From: CAJXQU01 sp965223825
GTDB taxonomy: Bacteria; Pseudomonadota; Gammaproteobacteria; CAJXQU01
Length of the DNA stretch: 64,000 nt
Reading direction: 5' to 3'
Assembly: GCA_965223825.1 (NCBI GenBank)
Contig: OZ245018.1
Coordinates: 1,302,001-1,366,000, forward strand
A program made the position numbers and the translations under genes. Of this stretch, positions 42,264-50,540 are shown in pieces; the first letter of the stretch is position 1, and each line of letters opens with the position of its first letter. The notes below the pieces were generated by a model. That model saw nothing but the letters and a program-made list of their open reading frames with translations, did not search any database and was not told the origin of the DNA.

Positions 42264-42584
42264 ATGAAATCAACCATAAAAAAATTCGCATTATCAAACC
42301 TCGTTATTTTAGGGCTTGTAAGCGGCCCCGCCTTAGCTGATGACGATATGCAACAGATGAAACTCATATCAGAAAAACTAGGCTTAATTAGTCTTGAGCA
42401 AGCCAAAGGAAAAGCCTTGGAAGCAAAACCTGGCACCATCATCGACGCCGAATTAGATGATCGGGATTTTTCAGATAGTTGGGATTACGAGTTTGAAATT
42501 CTTGATTCTGAGGGAAAGGAATGGGACGTGGATGTTGATGCGAAAACCGGAGAAGTTGTTAAAATGAGTAAAGATTGGTTTTAA
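42264..42584 (+). CDS. Exported PepSY domain protein
   Basis: 106 residues from ATG 42264, which has ACGGAG nine bases upstream (an in-frame GTG at 42219 would bury the signal peptide). Signal peptide about 1-25 (ends PALADDD). The mature part is one PepSY domain (about 40-106), with ISLEQAKGKALEAKPGTIIDAELDD, YEFEILDSEGKEWDVDVDAKTGEVVKM. PepSY domains are often protease inhibitors or ligand-binding modules. It is convergent with a two-component operon whose last gene encodes a close relative (44647-44982). Confidence 0.85.
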   Translation: MKSTIKKFALSNLVILGLVSGPALADDDMQQMKLISEKLGLISLEQAKGKALEAKPGTIIDAELDDRDFSDSWDYEFEILDSEGKEWDVDVDAKTGEVVKMSKDWF

Positions 42585-42608
42585 TATCTAAATTTTGTAA
42601 AGCTGAAT

Positions 42609-42639
42609 GAAACGTAGTCGTTAATAGCGGCTACGTTTT
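42609..42639 (+). terminator. Shared terminator between convergent PepSY and kinase genes
   Basis: AAACGTAGTCG and CGGCTACGTTT form an 11-base stem (one G-T), 7-base loop, followed by TTATTA on the plus strand. It lies 25 bases past the PepSY stop. On the minus strand an A-rich run, not T-rich, flanks it, so it may serve mainly the plus-strand gene. Confidence 0.6.
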
Positions 42640-42640
42640 A

Positions 42641-43969
42641 TTATGTATAACGTTTTAATCGCGCTAAAACGTGTAGCCCTCCTAAACGATCCGATGGTTG
42701 AAATGCAAGATCACCATCGTAACTTTTAACGATGTCGTGCACGATCGCTAAACCCAAACCGCTACCAGGTATTGTTTCATCAGCGCGAAACCCTCGTTGA
42801 GTTAAAACGTGTAAGTTTTTTAGATCACAACCTTCGCCATCATCTTCAACGCTAAACAAAATACCGTGATCCGATCTGACACTTATATGCACCTGAGTCT
42901 CACACCACTTGCAAGCATTGTCGAGTAAATTTCCTAACATTTCTAAGAGATCTTCATGTTCACCAAAAAAGTTGGCATCGGTGGTAATGTCCCAAGTAAT
43001 TTGTAAGTTTTTATCCCGGTATATCAGCATCAATGTTTTGGCTAATTGCGCGATCTCAAGCTCAAGATCAATTTGTTTTCCGGGCAGCGGTGCACCAACT
43101 AAACGTGCACGTTTTAATTCACGTTCAATAATATTTCCGATCGCCCCGGTGGAATCGTAAATGGCGCTTTTAATTTCTGGATACTGATGAATTTCTGAAC
43201 TTTCAGCTGTTTGGTTTAATAATGTGAGACGTGTTTTTAAGGCGTGCGCGAGATTACCTAATGATGCTCTTGATCGTTTTGTTCTTTGTCCCATGCTATC
43301 GAGTAAGCGATTTAGCTCTAAGATCATCGGTCGGATTTCATCTGGGCCACGGACGTCAATTTTTTCTGTTTCGCCTTTACGTAATTGCGCCATGTTTGTT
43401 TGAACTGCACGCAAAGGTTTTAGCGCTTGATGAACGGTGCGCCATTGCACGATCAATAAGATAACTAAGCCGATCGCAGAAAGTAAGGTATAAAAAAGTT
43501 TGAATTGTTGTTTACCTTTTTCAAACGAAGATAAATCTTCCGCGATCGCAACGGTGATCCTTTGTCCTTGTTTCAGATAACCTTGTGATAACACGAAGAG
43601 TGATTGACCTTGCGGACCGACTATATGATGCGTGAAGGCGTCACCGGGTAGCAAGGGATTAATATCGAGATCGTTATCCCAAAGTGATCGGGAAATATGT
43701 TGTTGCTGATCGGTTTTAACAACATAATAATGACCGGAAAACGGGCGTTGATAAACCGCACTAAGTAATAGCGGATTAAGTGACAGGTTATTATTAAGGT
43801 CGAATTGTGTGCTTGCGATCAGGTTATCGGTTTCGGTTTTTAGTCGTTCTATAATTTGTTGTTCAATTAAGCGATCAATAGCGTAAGTGACTAAAGCCCA
43901 CTGTAAAATTAAAAGTAAAGAAAGGGCGAGGCCAAGCCCGAGTGATAAGCGTCGTTTTAAGGATGTCAT
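42641..43969 (-). CDS. Sensor histidine kinase, PhoQ/QseC-like
   Basis: 442 residues. Helix 1 (about 10-32) and helix 2 (about 158-178) flank a periplasmic domain of about 125 residues. A HAMP region follows, then the HisKA box SLGNLAHALKTRLTLLNQTAE (about 237-257) with the phospho-histidine in NLAHALKT. The ATPase has EMLGNLLDNACKWCE (N), FSVEDDGEGCD (G1) and GSGLGLAIVHDIV (G2). Its partner regulator lies 9 bases upstream in the operon. The H-box sequence AHALKTRL is typical of the PhoQ group in gammaproteobacteria. The signal is unknown; metal or antimicrobial peptide stress would be the family guess. Confidence 0.9.
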   Translation of the reverse strand: MTSLKRRLSLGLGLALSLLLILQWALVTYAIDRLIEQQIIERLKTETDNLIASTQFDLNNNLSLNPLLLSAVYQRPFSGHYYVVKTDQQQHISRSLWDNDLDINPLLPGDAFTHHIVGPQGQSLFVLSQGYLKQGQRITVAIAEDLSSFEKGKQQFKLFYTLLSAIGLVILLIVQWRTVHQALKPLRAVQTNMAQLRKGETEKIDVRGPDEIRPMILELNRLLDSMGQRTKRSRASLGNLAHALKTRLTLLNQTAESSEIHQYPEIKSAIYDSTGAIGNIIERELKRARLVGAPLPGKQIDLELEIAQLAKTLMLIYRDKNLQITWDITTDANFFGEHEDLLEMLGNLLDNACKWCETQVHISVRSDHGILFSVEDDGEGCDLKNLHVLTQRGFRADETIPGSGLGLAIVHDIVKSYDGDLAFQPSDRLGGLHVLARLKRYT

Positions 43970-43978
43970 CAGAAAACA

Positions 43979-44647
43979 TTAATTCTCGTCGGAAAAAACA
44001 TAACCTTGTCCGCGTCGTGTATGAATTAAATCATTGCCGATTTTATGTCTAAGACGATTCACATAAACCTCGATTACATTACTGTCTTTATCGCTATCAT
44101 ATTCGTAAACATGATCCGTGAGGGTCGCTTTTGACACGATCTGTTTTGGGTGCAACATAAAATAGCGTAACAGTTTAAATTCGGTACCGGTTAATTCGCA
44201 GCGATCACCACTTGCGAGGGTGACATTTTGTGCCGTTTCATCGAGTGTAATACCGGCAAGACTTAAGGTGCCAGTGGAAGCACCGTTAACGCGTTTTAGA
44301 ACAGCGTTGATCCGAGCGAGAAGTTCTTCAATTTGAAAAGGTTTGCCGACGTAATCGTCAGCACCGATCTTAAATCCGGCGACTTTTTCTTCCCAACTGT
44401 CGCGTGCGGTTAAGATTACAACGGGCACCCGGTTCCCGCGCTTTCGCCAGTTTTCGAGCACGACTAAGCCTGAACGTTTGGGTAAACCGAGATCAAGCAC
44501 GACAAGATCATACGGTTCGATATCGCCGAGTGCTTCGCCATCTTCTCCATCGGTTGCAAGATCAACAGCATAACCTGCGCGTTGTAGTGCGGTTTTTAAT
44601 TTTGTTCCTAAAGCAGGATCATCTTCGATGAGTAGAAGTCGCAACAC
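43979..44647 (-). CDS. OmpR-family response regulator
   Basis: 222 residues. Receiver (about 1-118): acidic pair in LLIEDDPALGT, phospho-acceptor Asp in YDLVVLDLGLPKRSGL (about 50-58), Thr in VVILTARDSWEEK, Lys in GADDYVGKPFQIEEL. Winged-helix DNA-binding domain (about 125-220): CELTGTEFKLLRYFMLHPKQIVSK, DSNVIEVYVNRLRHKIG, IHTRRGQGYVF. The start codon is GTG at 44647, sharing one base with the stop of the PepSY gene, so translation is coupled. It should regulate its own operon. Confidence 0.93.
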   Translation of the reverse strand: MLRLLLIEDDPALGTKLKTALQRAGYAVDLATDGEDGEALGDIEPYDLVVLDLGLPKRSGLVVLENWRKRGNRVPVVILTARDSWEEKVAGFKIGADDYVGKPFQIEELLARINAVLKRVNGASTGTLSLAGITLDETAQNVTLASGDRCELTGTEFKLLRYFMLHPKQIVSKATLTDHVYEYDSDKDSNVIEVYVNRLRHKIGNDLIHTRRGQGYVFSDEN

Positions 44648-44982
44648 TAATCCTCATTTTCAAGTTCGAGTAACTCACCCGTCTTAGCATCGAGTTCTAA
44701 TTCCCAGATGCGACCTTGCTCATCAAGCAATTCAATTTCGTAAATATATTGACCGTCGTCTTCATCCAGATCGGTTTCAATAATACGACCAGGTTTAATG
44801 CTTTTAGCTTTTTCGAGGATTATTTCAAGCGATAGAATTTGTCCATTTTTTAATAACTCACGAGCCTGTTTCTGACTAGCAAATGCCAGCATGGAGCCAC
44901 CGGCAAGCAATAGAGCGAATAACCCAATTTTATACGGCCAATGTGGTCTATTATTACGGTTTGAGTGATTCAGTTTGCGCAT
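44647..44982 (-). CDS. PepSY domain protein, head of a two-component operon
   Basis: 111 residues. Basic N-terminus then a hydrophobic segment (about 18-37, IGLFALLLAGGSMLAFASQ): signal peptide or anchor. The PepSY domain (about 45-111) reads ILSLEIILEKAKSIKPGRIIETDLDEDDGQYIYEIELLDEQGRIWELELDAKTG (split), acidic at the end. It is a paralogue of the protein at 42264. It is the first gene of an operon with an OmpR regulator and a kinase and probably modulates or reports to the kinase in the periplasm. Confidence 0.85.
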   Translation of the reverse strand: MRKLNHSNRNNRPHWPYKIGLFALLLAGGSMLAFASQKQARELLKNGQILSLEIILEKAKSIKPGRIIETDLDEDDGQYIYEIELLDEQGRIWELELDAKTGELLELENED

Positions 44983-45073
44983 TGAAATTTCCCATCAAGA
45001 TCTGCTCAGTTGAAGCCTACTACGCGAACCTTAAACCAACATGAATTTGTTCGACTGAAAAATGGCATTTTGA

Positions 45074-45406
45074 TTACGACGAGTTTGCCGAGTCAGAAAA
45101 AACATACAATACAACAATACCAATTAAGATCAGGCTAATACCGATTACAGCGTAAGTATCCAGTCGTTGTCCGTAGACCATCCAACCGATCAGGGCGAGG
45201 AGGGTGATGCCGACACCTGACCAGATCGCGTAAGTGATGCCGAGCGGTAGAGTGCGAATGGTTAGCGATAAAAAATAAAACGCAATGCCATAACCAACAA
45301 CCGTGATTACGGAGGGCACCAACCGGGTGAAACCATCCGATGCCTTTAAAGCGGAGGTCGCCGTCACTTCAGCAATGATCGCAATGGCAAGAGAGATCCA
45401 ATGCAT
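45074..45406 (-). CDS. SMR family multidrug efflux protein
   Basis: 110 residues with four membrane helices, the normal size for EmrE/QacE-type pumps. The essential membrane glutamate is Glu13 (SLAIAIIAEVTATSALKAS). The conserved AFYFLSLTIRTLPLGITYAIWSGVGI block follows (about 43-69). It works as an antiparallel dimer, exchanging protons for lipophilic cations. Whether it is the drug (EmrE) or guanidinium (SugE/Gdx) type is not fully certain; the LPLGITYAIWSG pattern fits EmrE-like members. No guanidine riboswitch was seen upstream. Confidence 0.9.
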   Translation of the reverse strand: MHWISLAIAIIAEVTATSALKASDGFTRLVPSVITVVGYGIAFYFLSLTIRTLPLGITYAIWSGVGITLLALIGWMVYGQRLDTYAVIGISLILIGIVVLYVFSDSANSS

Positions 45407-45463
45407 GAAAATTAAACCTTAAACGTGAGTTTCATCGATTAGTATCGGTGATTGCAGTTCAAC

Positions 45464-46591
45464 TTATCCTAATAAACGATCCAATATTCCTTCGTAAATC
45501 TCTGTCAAAGGTTCGATGTGTTCGACGGCGACGCATTCATTAATCTTGTGGATGGTTGCATTCAATGGGCCTAATTCAAGCACTTGTGCGCCTGTTGGGG
45601 CGATAAAGCGACCGTCTGATGTGCCGCCTGCGGTTGAGAGTTTCGTTTCATATTCCAGGACTTCTTTGATCGCCGCTTGCGTTGCTTCGACAAGTTCACC
45701 CGCTGATGTGAGAAAGGGTTGGCCAGAGCAGCGCCAGGTGATGTCGTATTCCAGCTCATGTTTGTCCAGAATGGCGATCAAGCGCTGTTGAAGTTCTTCG
45801 ACAGTCACTTCCGTACAAAAGCGAAAATTACACATAACCGCAACATCACCGGGGATCACATTTTCCACGCCCGTCCCGGCATTGATGTTAGAAATTTGAA
45901 ACGATGTGGGTGGATAAAACTCGTTGCCCTCATCCCACGTTTCGTTAACTAATTCGGTTAACGCGGGCATGACGTTATGCACAGGATTATCCGCCAAATG
46001 TGGGTAAGCGACATGCCCTTGAATACCGGTAAACTGAATGTCAGCACTGAGTGATCCGCGTCGACCATTTTTCACAACATCAGCCAGCTTATGTTCGCTG
46101 GATGGTTCGCCGACCAGACACCAATCAATTTTCTCATTGCGCGCTTCCAATGTTTCGATCACTTTGACGGTACCGTTTTTCGCGGGGCCTTCTTCATCGC
46201 TGGTGATCAGAAACGCGATAGAACCTTTAGGGTTTGGTGTTTTTTTCAAGAACCGTTCAACCGCAATAATCATTGCCGCGATCGAGGTTTTCATGTCCGC
46301 CGCACCACGCGCGCAGAGCATTCCTTCGCGAATGGTTGGCGTAAATGGATCAGTAATCCAGGCTTCTAATGGCCCCGTTGGGACAACATCTGTATGTCCA
46401 GCAAATGCAAAAACTGGCCCTTCATTACCGAAACGCGCCCATAAATTATCCACTTCTCCAAAGCGCAAATGTTCACATTTGAAACCCAATGGTGTCAGCC
46501 GATCAGTAATAAGTTGCTGGCAGCCGTCATCTTCGGGGGTGACGGATTGGCGGCGAAGTAGATCAACGGTGAGATCGAGCGTGTCGGTCAT
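45464..46591 (-). CDS. dapE: Succinyl-diaminopimelate desuccinylase DapE
   Basis: 375 residues from ATG 46591, exactly the E. coli length; an upstream TTG/ATG extension to 46633 is not conserved. The enzyme removes succinate from N-succinyl-L,L-diaminopimelate in lysine and peptidoglycan synthesis. Metal and catalytic motifs are FAGHTDVVPTGP (about 63-74), GAADMKTS (about 96-103), SDEEGPAKNG (catalytic Glu, about 130-139), GEPSSE (about 160) and the late APTGAQVLELGPLNATIHKINECV. Zinc-dependent cytoplasmic dimer. It lies beside dam but with its own 106-base gap. Confidence 0.96.
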   Translation of the reverse strand: MTDTLDLTVDLLRRQSVTPEDDGCQQLITDRLTPLGFKCEHLRFGEVDNLWARFGNEGPVFAFAGHTDVVPTGPLEAWITDPFTPTIREGMLCARGAADMKTSIAAMIIAVERFLKKTPNPKGSIAFLITSDEEGPAKNGTVKVIETLEARNEKIDWCLVGEPSSEHKLADVVKNGRRGSLSADIQFTGIQGHVAYPHLADNPVHNVMPALTELVNETWDEGNEFYPPTSFQISNINAGTGVENVIPGDVAVMCNFRFCTEVTVEELQQRLIAILDKHELEYDITWRCSGQPFLTSAGELVEATQAAIKEVLEYETKLSTAGGTSDGRFIAPTGAQVLELGPLNATIHKINECVAVEHIEPLTEIYEGILDRLLG

Positions 46592-46697
46592 GGGAATTAC
46601 CTTCTTTTTCTTATGATTTATGTGTAATAACACTATAGCAAAATCAGCCTGAATTGGCTGGTGAGTATGAGATCGTCTTGGTTAAGAGGGCGAAAAT

Positions 46698-47507
46698 TTA
46701 GGTTGAAAAAATCGCCAAAATTTCGCGCGCCTTGGTGCGATTATTTGCATCCTGGCTAATAAAACGCGGAACATCAAACTGGCTAATACGCGCGCCTTTA
46801 TATAGCTTTCGCACCTCAGGGGTGTTGTGGTTGGAGATGATCACACGGACGCCGCGATCAGCTAATTGGCGTGCAGATTCAGCCAGTTGCACTTGCTCAT
46901 TCCAACCGAAACCGCCAGCACTGTAATCAGTAAAACTCGCGGTTTTGCTAAGGGGCATATAGGGTGGATCGCAATAGACAATATCACCCGAGCTGGCTTC
47001 GTGCATGGTGTCGATGAAATTCGCGATCTGAAACGTCGCGTGCTGACTTTTTTGTACAAAATGCCGCATGGTTTCGACGGGGAAATGAGGTTTTTTATAA
47101 CGTCCAAATGGAGAGTTGAATCCGCCAGTTTTGTTGTAACGGCATAGGCCGTTGTAACAGTGTCGATTTAGATAGATAAACAACGCGGCTTTAAGGCGCA
47201 AATCAGGCGTGCTGTTGAATATTTTTCGGTATTCGTAATAGGCATCGGCTTGGTTGGTTTCAGGGCGAAAAAGTTGTCCGACGTATTCAATAAAACTTTC
47301 GCCTTCCTCATTAAGAATTTGAAATAGATTGATGAGATCAGGGTTGTTATCAGCCAGCAGATAATCATCAAACTGTGTATTGAGAAACACGGCTGCAGAT
47401 CCGACGAATGGTTCGACCAGACGTTCACCTGGCCCGAGTGCTTTACTGATCCGTTCGATCAGTCGGTATTTTCCACCGGGCCATTTGAGAAACGGTCGTG
47501 TGGACAT
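46698..47507 (-). CDS. dam: DNA adenine methylase Dam (GATC)
   Basis: 269 residues, close to E. coli Dam (278). N-terminal FLKWPGGKYRLIERI is the SAM motif I (FxGxG type), then VEPFVGSAAVFLN. The catalytic motif IV is DIVYCDPPYMPLS (about 176-188), followed by FTDYSAGGFGW. NRHCYNGLCRYNKTGGFNSPFGRYK is the target-recognition region of the Dam group. It methylates adenine in GATC, used for mismatch repair, replication timing and expression control. It starts on the stop base of bolA (position 47507), so the two are translationally coupled, an uncommon neighbour for dam. Confidence 0.95.
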   Translation of the reverse strand: MSTRPFLKWPGGKYRLIERISKALGPGERLVEPFVGSAAVFLNTQFDDYLLADNNPDLINLFQILNEEGESFIEYVGQLFRPETNQADAYYEYRKIFNSTPDLRLKAALFIYLNRHCYNGLCRYNKTGGFNSPFGRYKKPHFPVETMRHFVQKSQHATFQIANFIDTMHEASSGDIVYCDPPYMPLSKTASFTDYSAGGFGWNEQVQLAESARQLADRGVRVIISNHNTPEVRKLYKGARISQFDVPRFISQDANNRTKAREILAIFST

Positions 47508-47779
47508 TAGCCCACTTCGTCAGGAGTGAGCGCTTTAATGCTCAAGGCGTGAATGTCTGTTTGCATCAAATCAGCCAATACGCTGTAGATCAACTTATGT
47601 CGTTTGATCGGGCTGAGTCCCGCGAACTGATCAGAAACAATTTGCACCGCAAAATGACCTTTACCATCACGCGCACCAGCATGGCCAGCGTGTAAATGAC
47701 TTTCATCGATGATTTCTAACGATGCCGGGGAGAGGGCAGCTTGCAGTTGTTGCTGAATAGCACTGACGCGATCAGACAT
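47507..47779 (-). CDS. bolA: BolA family protein
   Basis: 90 residues. BolA fold with the conserved IIDESHLHAGHAGARDGKGHFAVQIVSDQFAGLSPIKRHKLIYSVL (about 22-67; quoted motif pieces DESHLHAGH and GHFAVQIVS). The histidines support iron-sulfur cluster binding with a monothiol glutaredoxin. Roles are in iron-sulfur handling and cell-shape/stress response. Its start codon overlaps the stop of yciI and its stop overlaps dam, so yciI-bolA-dam is one transcript. Confidence 0.93.
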   Translation of the reverse strand: MSDRVSAIQQQLQAALSPASLEIIDESHLHAGHAGARDGKGHFAVQIVSDQFAGLSPIKRHKLIYSVLADLMQTDIHALSIKALTPDEVG

Positions 47780-48078
47780 TACAGAACCACGTTTTTGAAC
47801 GGTTTCACCACGACTTTGGCGTAGATGCCGGCTTTTGCATAAGGGTCATCATTGGCCCACGCTTTTGCATCTTCTAGTGAATCAAATGCAGCAACGACTA
47901 AGGAACCTGTAAAACCGGCTTCACCGGGATCTTCACTGTCCACCGCAGGATGTGGGCCGACTAATAAAAGGCGGCCTTCTTCTTTAAGTTTCTTGATCCG
48001 CTCAATGTGCATTGGGCGTGTTTGTACACGCATCTCCAGACTGTTTTCAACATCTTCACTCATAATGGCGTAATACAT
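47779..48078 (-). CDS. yciI: YciI family protein
   Basis: 99 residues, the YCII/ferredoxin-like dimeric alpha+beta barrel. Motifs: MYYAIMSEDVENSLEMR, LLVGPHPAVDSEDPGEAG, SLVVAAFDSLEDAKAWANDDPYAKAGIY with the His-Asp pair (GPHPA and NDDPY). The biochemical role is not settled. In many gammaproteobacteria it lies next to yciB and bolA, as here. Confidence 0.93.
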   Translation of the reverse strand: MYYAIMSEDVENSLEMRVQTRPMHIERIKKLKEEGRLLLVGPHPAVDSEDPGEAGFTGSLVVAAFDSLEDAKAWANDDPYAKAGIYAKVVVKPFKNVVL

Positions 48079-48128
48079 AATTTAATCCCCTAAATATGTC
48101 GTAATTTGAATTTTTAACGAGAACTGAT

Positions 48129-48710
48129 CTAGTCCATCTTTTTTATTTCTTCTGTCGAGTCATCGTTTTCGTCGGGCACATAGCGCGAGATAAATATCCC
48201 CTGAATGATCACGAACACAACAGTCAGTCCGAGCAGTCCGAATAATTTGAAGTTAACCCATGTTTCAGTCGGGTAATTAAATGCGACATACAGATTCGCT
48301 ACGCCGGTGAGAAAAAAGAATGCAGCCCAAGCGATATTTAACTTCACCCACGCGCTGTCAGGCATGGTGATCTGCTCATCTAACATGCGTCGGATAATGC
48401 TTTTTTTACCAATGAACTGACTGCCGATGAAAACTAAAGCAAACAGCCAGTTAACCAATGTTGGTTTCCATTTGATGAAGCGTTCATCTTGAAAAATTAA
48501 GGTGGCTCCACCGAGGACGAGAATTAAACCCATTGTGATCAAGTGCATCTTTTCGACTTTACGATGCCGCAGCCAAGAATAGGAAACCTGTAAAACAGAA
48601 ACCACGATCGCAACAACGGTCGCGAGCATAATGCCTTGCTGTGGATCTTCCGGAATTTTGAATGCAATGAAGAAAAGAATAATGGGCAGAAAATCGAAAA
48701 GAAATTTCAT
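48129..48710 (-). CDS. yciB: Inner-membrane septation protein YciB (IspZ)
   Basis: 193 residues from ATG 48710, which restores the family N-terminus MKFLFDFLPIILFFIAFKI; an earlier in-frame start at 48782 gives 24 extra polar residues. Five membrane helices. Family motifs: GGATLIFQDERFIKWKPTL and GKKSIIRRMLDEQI, NIAWAAFFFLTGVANLYVAFN, WVNFKLFG. Thought to take part in cell-envelope and division, with an interaction with ZipA and elongasome proteins. It is followed by yciI at 51 bases. Confidence 0.93.
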   Translation of the reverse strand: MKFLFDFLPIILFFIAFKIPEDPQQGIMLATVVAIVVSVLQVSYSWLRHRKVEKMHLITMGLILVLGGATLIFQDERFIKWKPTLVNWLFALVFIGSQFIGKKSIIRRMLDEQITMPDSAWVKLNIAWAAFFFLTGVANLYVAFNYPTETWVNFKLFGLLGLTVVFVIIQGIFISRYVPDENDDSTEEIKKMD

Positions 48711-48852
48711 GAAGTATGTGATCCGAGCATATGCGTATTGTTTGTGTGGGTGAATTCTATCCGAAATTGATCGGTGAAACACGGGAAAAGACGCGGTGGT
48801 GACACATTACTGACCTCATCGAAAGCAGATACATATATGAAACAGATTGCAA

Positions 48853-48871
48853 ATGATAATACTTATCAATA
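48853..48871 (+). promoter_or_regulatory. Fur-box-like palindrome in front of the flavin-cytochrome cassette
   Basis: TGATAATACTTATCA (48854-48868) is a perfect palindrome with a 3-base centre, close to the Fur consensus GATAAT-N-ATTATC. It ends 41 bases before the ATG of the outer-membrane protein gene. Confidence 0.65.
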
Positions 48872-48909
48872 TGATCCGGTTAAGCATTAAGACAATCTGG
48901 GGGAACATT

Positions 48910-49890
48910 ATGAGTAAAAAAATCAAATCCACTTCTGGTCTGGCCGGGGTATTGGGCGGAGGGGTCCTGCTTTTGAATATCTTGGTCAGCTCAAGTGTGC
49001 AAGCGGAAGAAAACCTATGGGTTTATACGAAAGGGACTGACACACGACCAAAAGGTAGTGTTGAGATTAAGCTGTCTGACATTATCCGTATCGGCAAGGA
49101 TTCAGGTGATTACCGTTTCCATGATATTCGTCCTTCCATTGAATATGGTGTTACAGATAAATTAACCATCGGTGCTGAAGTTTTGTTTTTCGATCATAGT
49201 TATTCTGTTGATGATCCTGAACTCAATCCTATGTACGAAACGCAAGAATCAGTAGGGGGTAAATTCAACGAGACACAATATGCTGGTTACGAAGTCGCGG
49301 CAAAATATAATGTGTTAAGCCCATATAAAGACATCATTGGCTTATCATTCCGTTTGGGTTTTGAAGATCGTAGACGCTATCGGCTTGATGGCGCGGATAT
49401 TGACCAAGAGTCCTACACCGCCACGATTTTTCTCCAAAAAAACTGGATCGATGACAAATTGGTTTTAGCGATCAATACAAAAATGGAACTCGAGCGACGT
49501 AAATCACCGGGCATTCTGGAAGAAGAAATCGCTTTCGACATGAGCGCTGGTCTTTCTTACCGAATCGCACCGAAACACTTCATTGGTTTTGAATATCGCC
49601 GACAAGAAGATCATCTTAGCCCGTTCAACACAGAAACTGGCCAATATGACGAACCAAGCCTGACGCCGTCTGAATTTGACTTTACGGATTTCAAAGTCGG
49701 CACACGGCACCAATATGGTGAATACGTTGGTCCAACGTATCACTACGCAGAGAAAAGCTGGTGGTTCACTGGTGGCGTATTATTCCAGATCAGTGGTGGG
49801 GGTTCTGAATTTGCCTATGTGAAAGACGGCAAAAACTTTGACGAGCACGAGAAAATTCATGTTGGCCTCTTCATGGGTTATGAATTTTAA
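48910..49890 (+). CDS. Outer-membrane beta-barrel protein (DUF6662-like), iron-regulated
   Basis: 326 residues from ATG 48910; the ORF can be read from 48847 but the earlier start overlaps the Fur-like palindrome and lacks a ribosome site. Signal peptide about 1-35 (hydrophobic VLGGGVLLLNILVSSSVQA). The mature protein has alternating short amphipathic strands (DKLTIGAEVLFFDH, YAGYEVAAKYNVLS, LSFRLGFEDRRR, YTATIFLQKNW) and ends in FMGYEF with a terminal Phe, the outer-membrane barrel signal. ENLWVYTKGTDTRPKGS at the mature start recalls the DUF6662 family, not certain. No TonB box. It is the first gene of the cassette, possibly a porin or sensor of a metal complex. Confidence 0.75.
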   Translation: MSKKIKSTSGLAGVLGGGVLLLNILVSSSVQAEENLWVYTKGTDTRPKGSVEIKLSDIIRIGKDSGDYRFHDIRPSIEYGVTDKLTIGAEVLFFDHSYSVDDPELNPMYETQESVGGKFNETQYAGYEVAAKYNVLSPYKDIIGLSFRLGFEDRRRYRLDGADIDQESYTATIFLQKNWIDDKLVLAINTKMELERRKSPGILEEEIAFDMSAGLSYRIAPKHFIGFEYRRQEDHLSPFNTETGQYDEPSLTPSEFDFTDFKVGTRHQYGEYVGPTYHYAEKSWWFTGGVLFQISGGGSEFAYVKDGKNFDEHEKIHVGLFMGYEF

Positions 49891-49917
49891 ATTACTTCTA
49901 CCAACTAATTCAGCGCT

Positions 49918-50454
49918 ATGTTGTTACACAAGTTATTTTTGAAGATCTCCCTGTTGGTGTGTTTGCTTGCACCAGCAGGACTTCTGCACGCCGAGCAGTT
50001 TTACACCATCGATGAAGCGCGTGAAGCGTTATGGGGCGACATGCCAATGGAGGCAATGCCGATCACATTAACGAAAGAACAAATGAAGTCGATCAAAAAA
50101 GCGTCTAAAACGCGGGTTCGGACGGATAAAATTCAAGCATGGAAAACGGAAAACGGTGGCTGGTATATCGTTGATCAAGTAGTCGGGAAACATGAAATGA
50201 TCGACATGGGTGTTGCGATTAATCCTGATGGCTCAATAAAAGGCCTCAAGGTGATGTATTACCGCGAAACCTATGGCGATGAAGTAAAGCATCCAAAATG
50301 GCTTGCACAGTTCATTGGTCGCACGCACTCAGAACACCTGAAGTTGGATAAACAGATCGATAATATTTCCGGTGCAACACTGTCATGCCGACATATTACT
50401 GATGGCGTGAATCGTTGGACCCATACTTGGGATCAGGTTTTACAACATCTGTAG
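49918..50454 (+). CDS. Periplasmic FMN-binding (flavinylated) protein
   Basis: 178 residues, signal peptide about 1-25 (LLHAEQ). The FMN-binding domain (about 70-175) has GWYIVDQVVGKHEMIDMGVAINPDG, then GLKVMYYRETYGDEV. The flavinylation motif D148-x-x-S151-G-A-T154 (DNISGATLS) is where ApbE-type transferases attach FMN, here on Thr154, in proteins like NqrC and RnfG. No ApbE gene is in the window. The neighbours (diheme cytochrome, PepSY membrane protein) are those known for flavinylated extracytosolic electron transfer proteins. It is the likely soluble electron carrier of the cassette. Confidence 0.85.
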   Translation: MLLHKLFLKISLLVCLLAPAGLLHAEQFYTIDEAREALWGDMPMEAMPITLTKEQMKSIKKASKTRVRTDKIQAWKTENGGWYIVDQVVGKHEMIDMGVAINPDGSIKGLKVMYYRETYGDEVKHPKWLAQFIGRTHSEHLKLDKQIDNISGATLSCRHITDGVNRWTHTWDQVLQHL

Positions 50455-50540
50455 GAGAATGTCGTTTTTGACAGGCTGCACTTGCGTCACACATGGACTG
50501 ATCAGATCATGCGCTACGTTGGAAAACGCTAGGTAGAAGA

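Noticed and set aside
48847..48909. Longer start for the outer-membrane protein
   Set aside because: It would overlap the Fur-like palindrome and bury the signal peptide.
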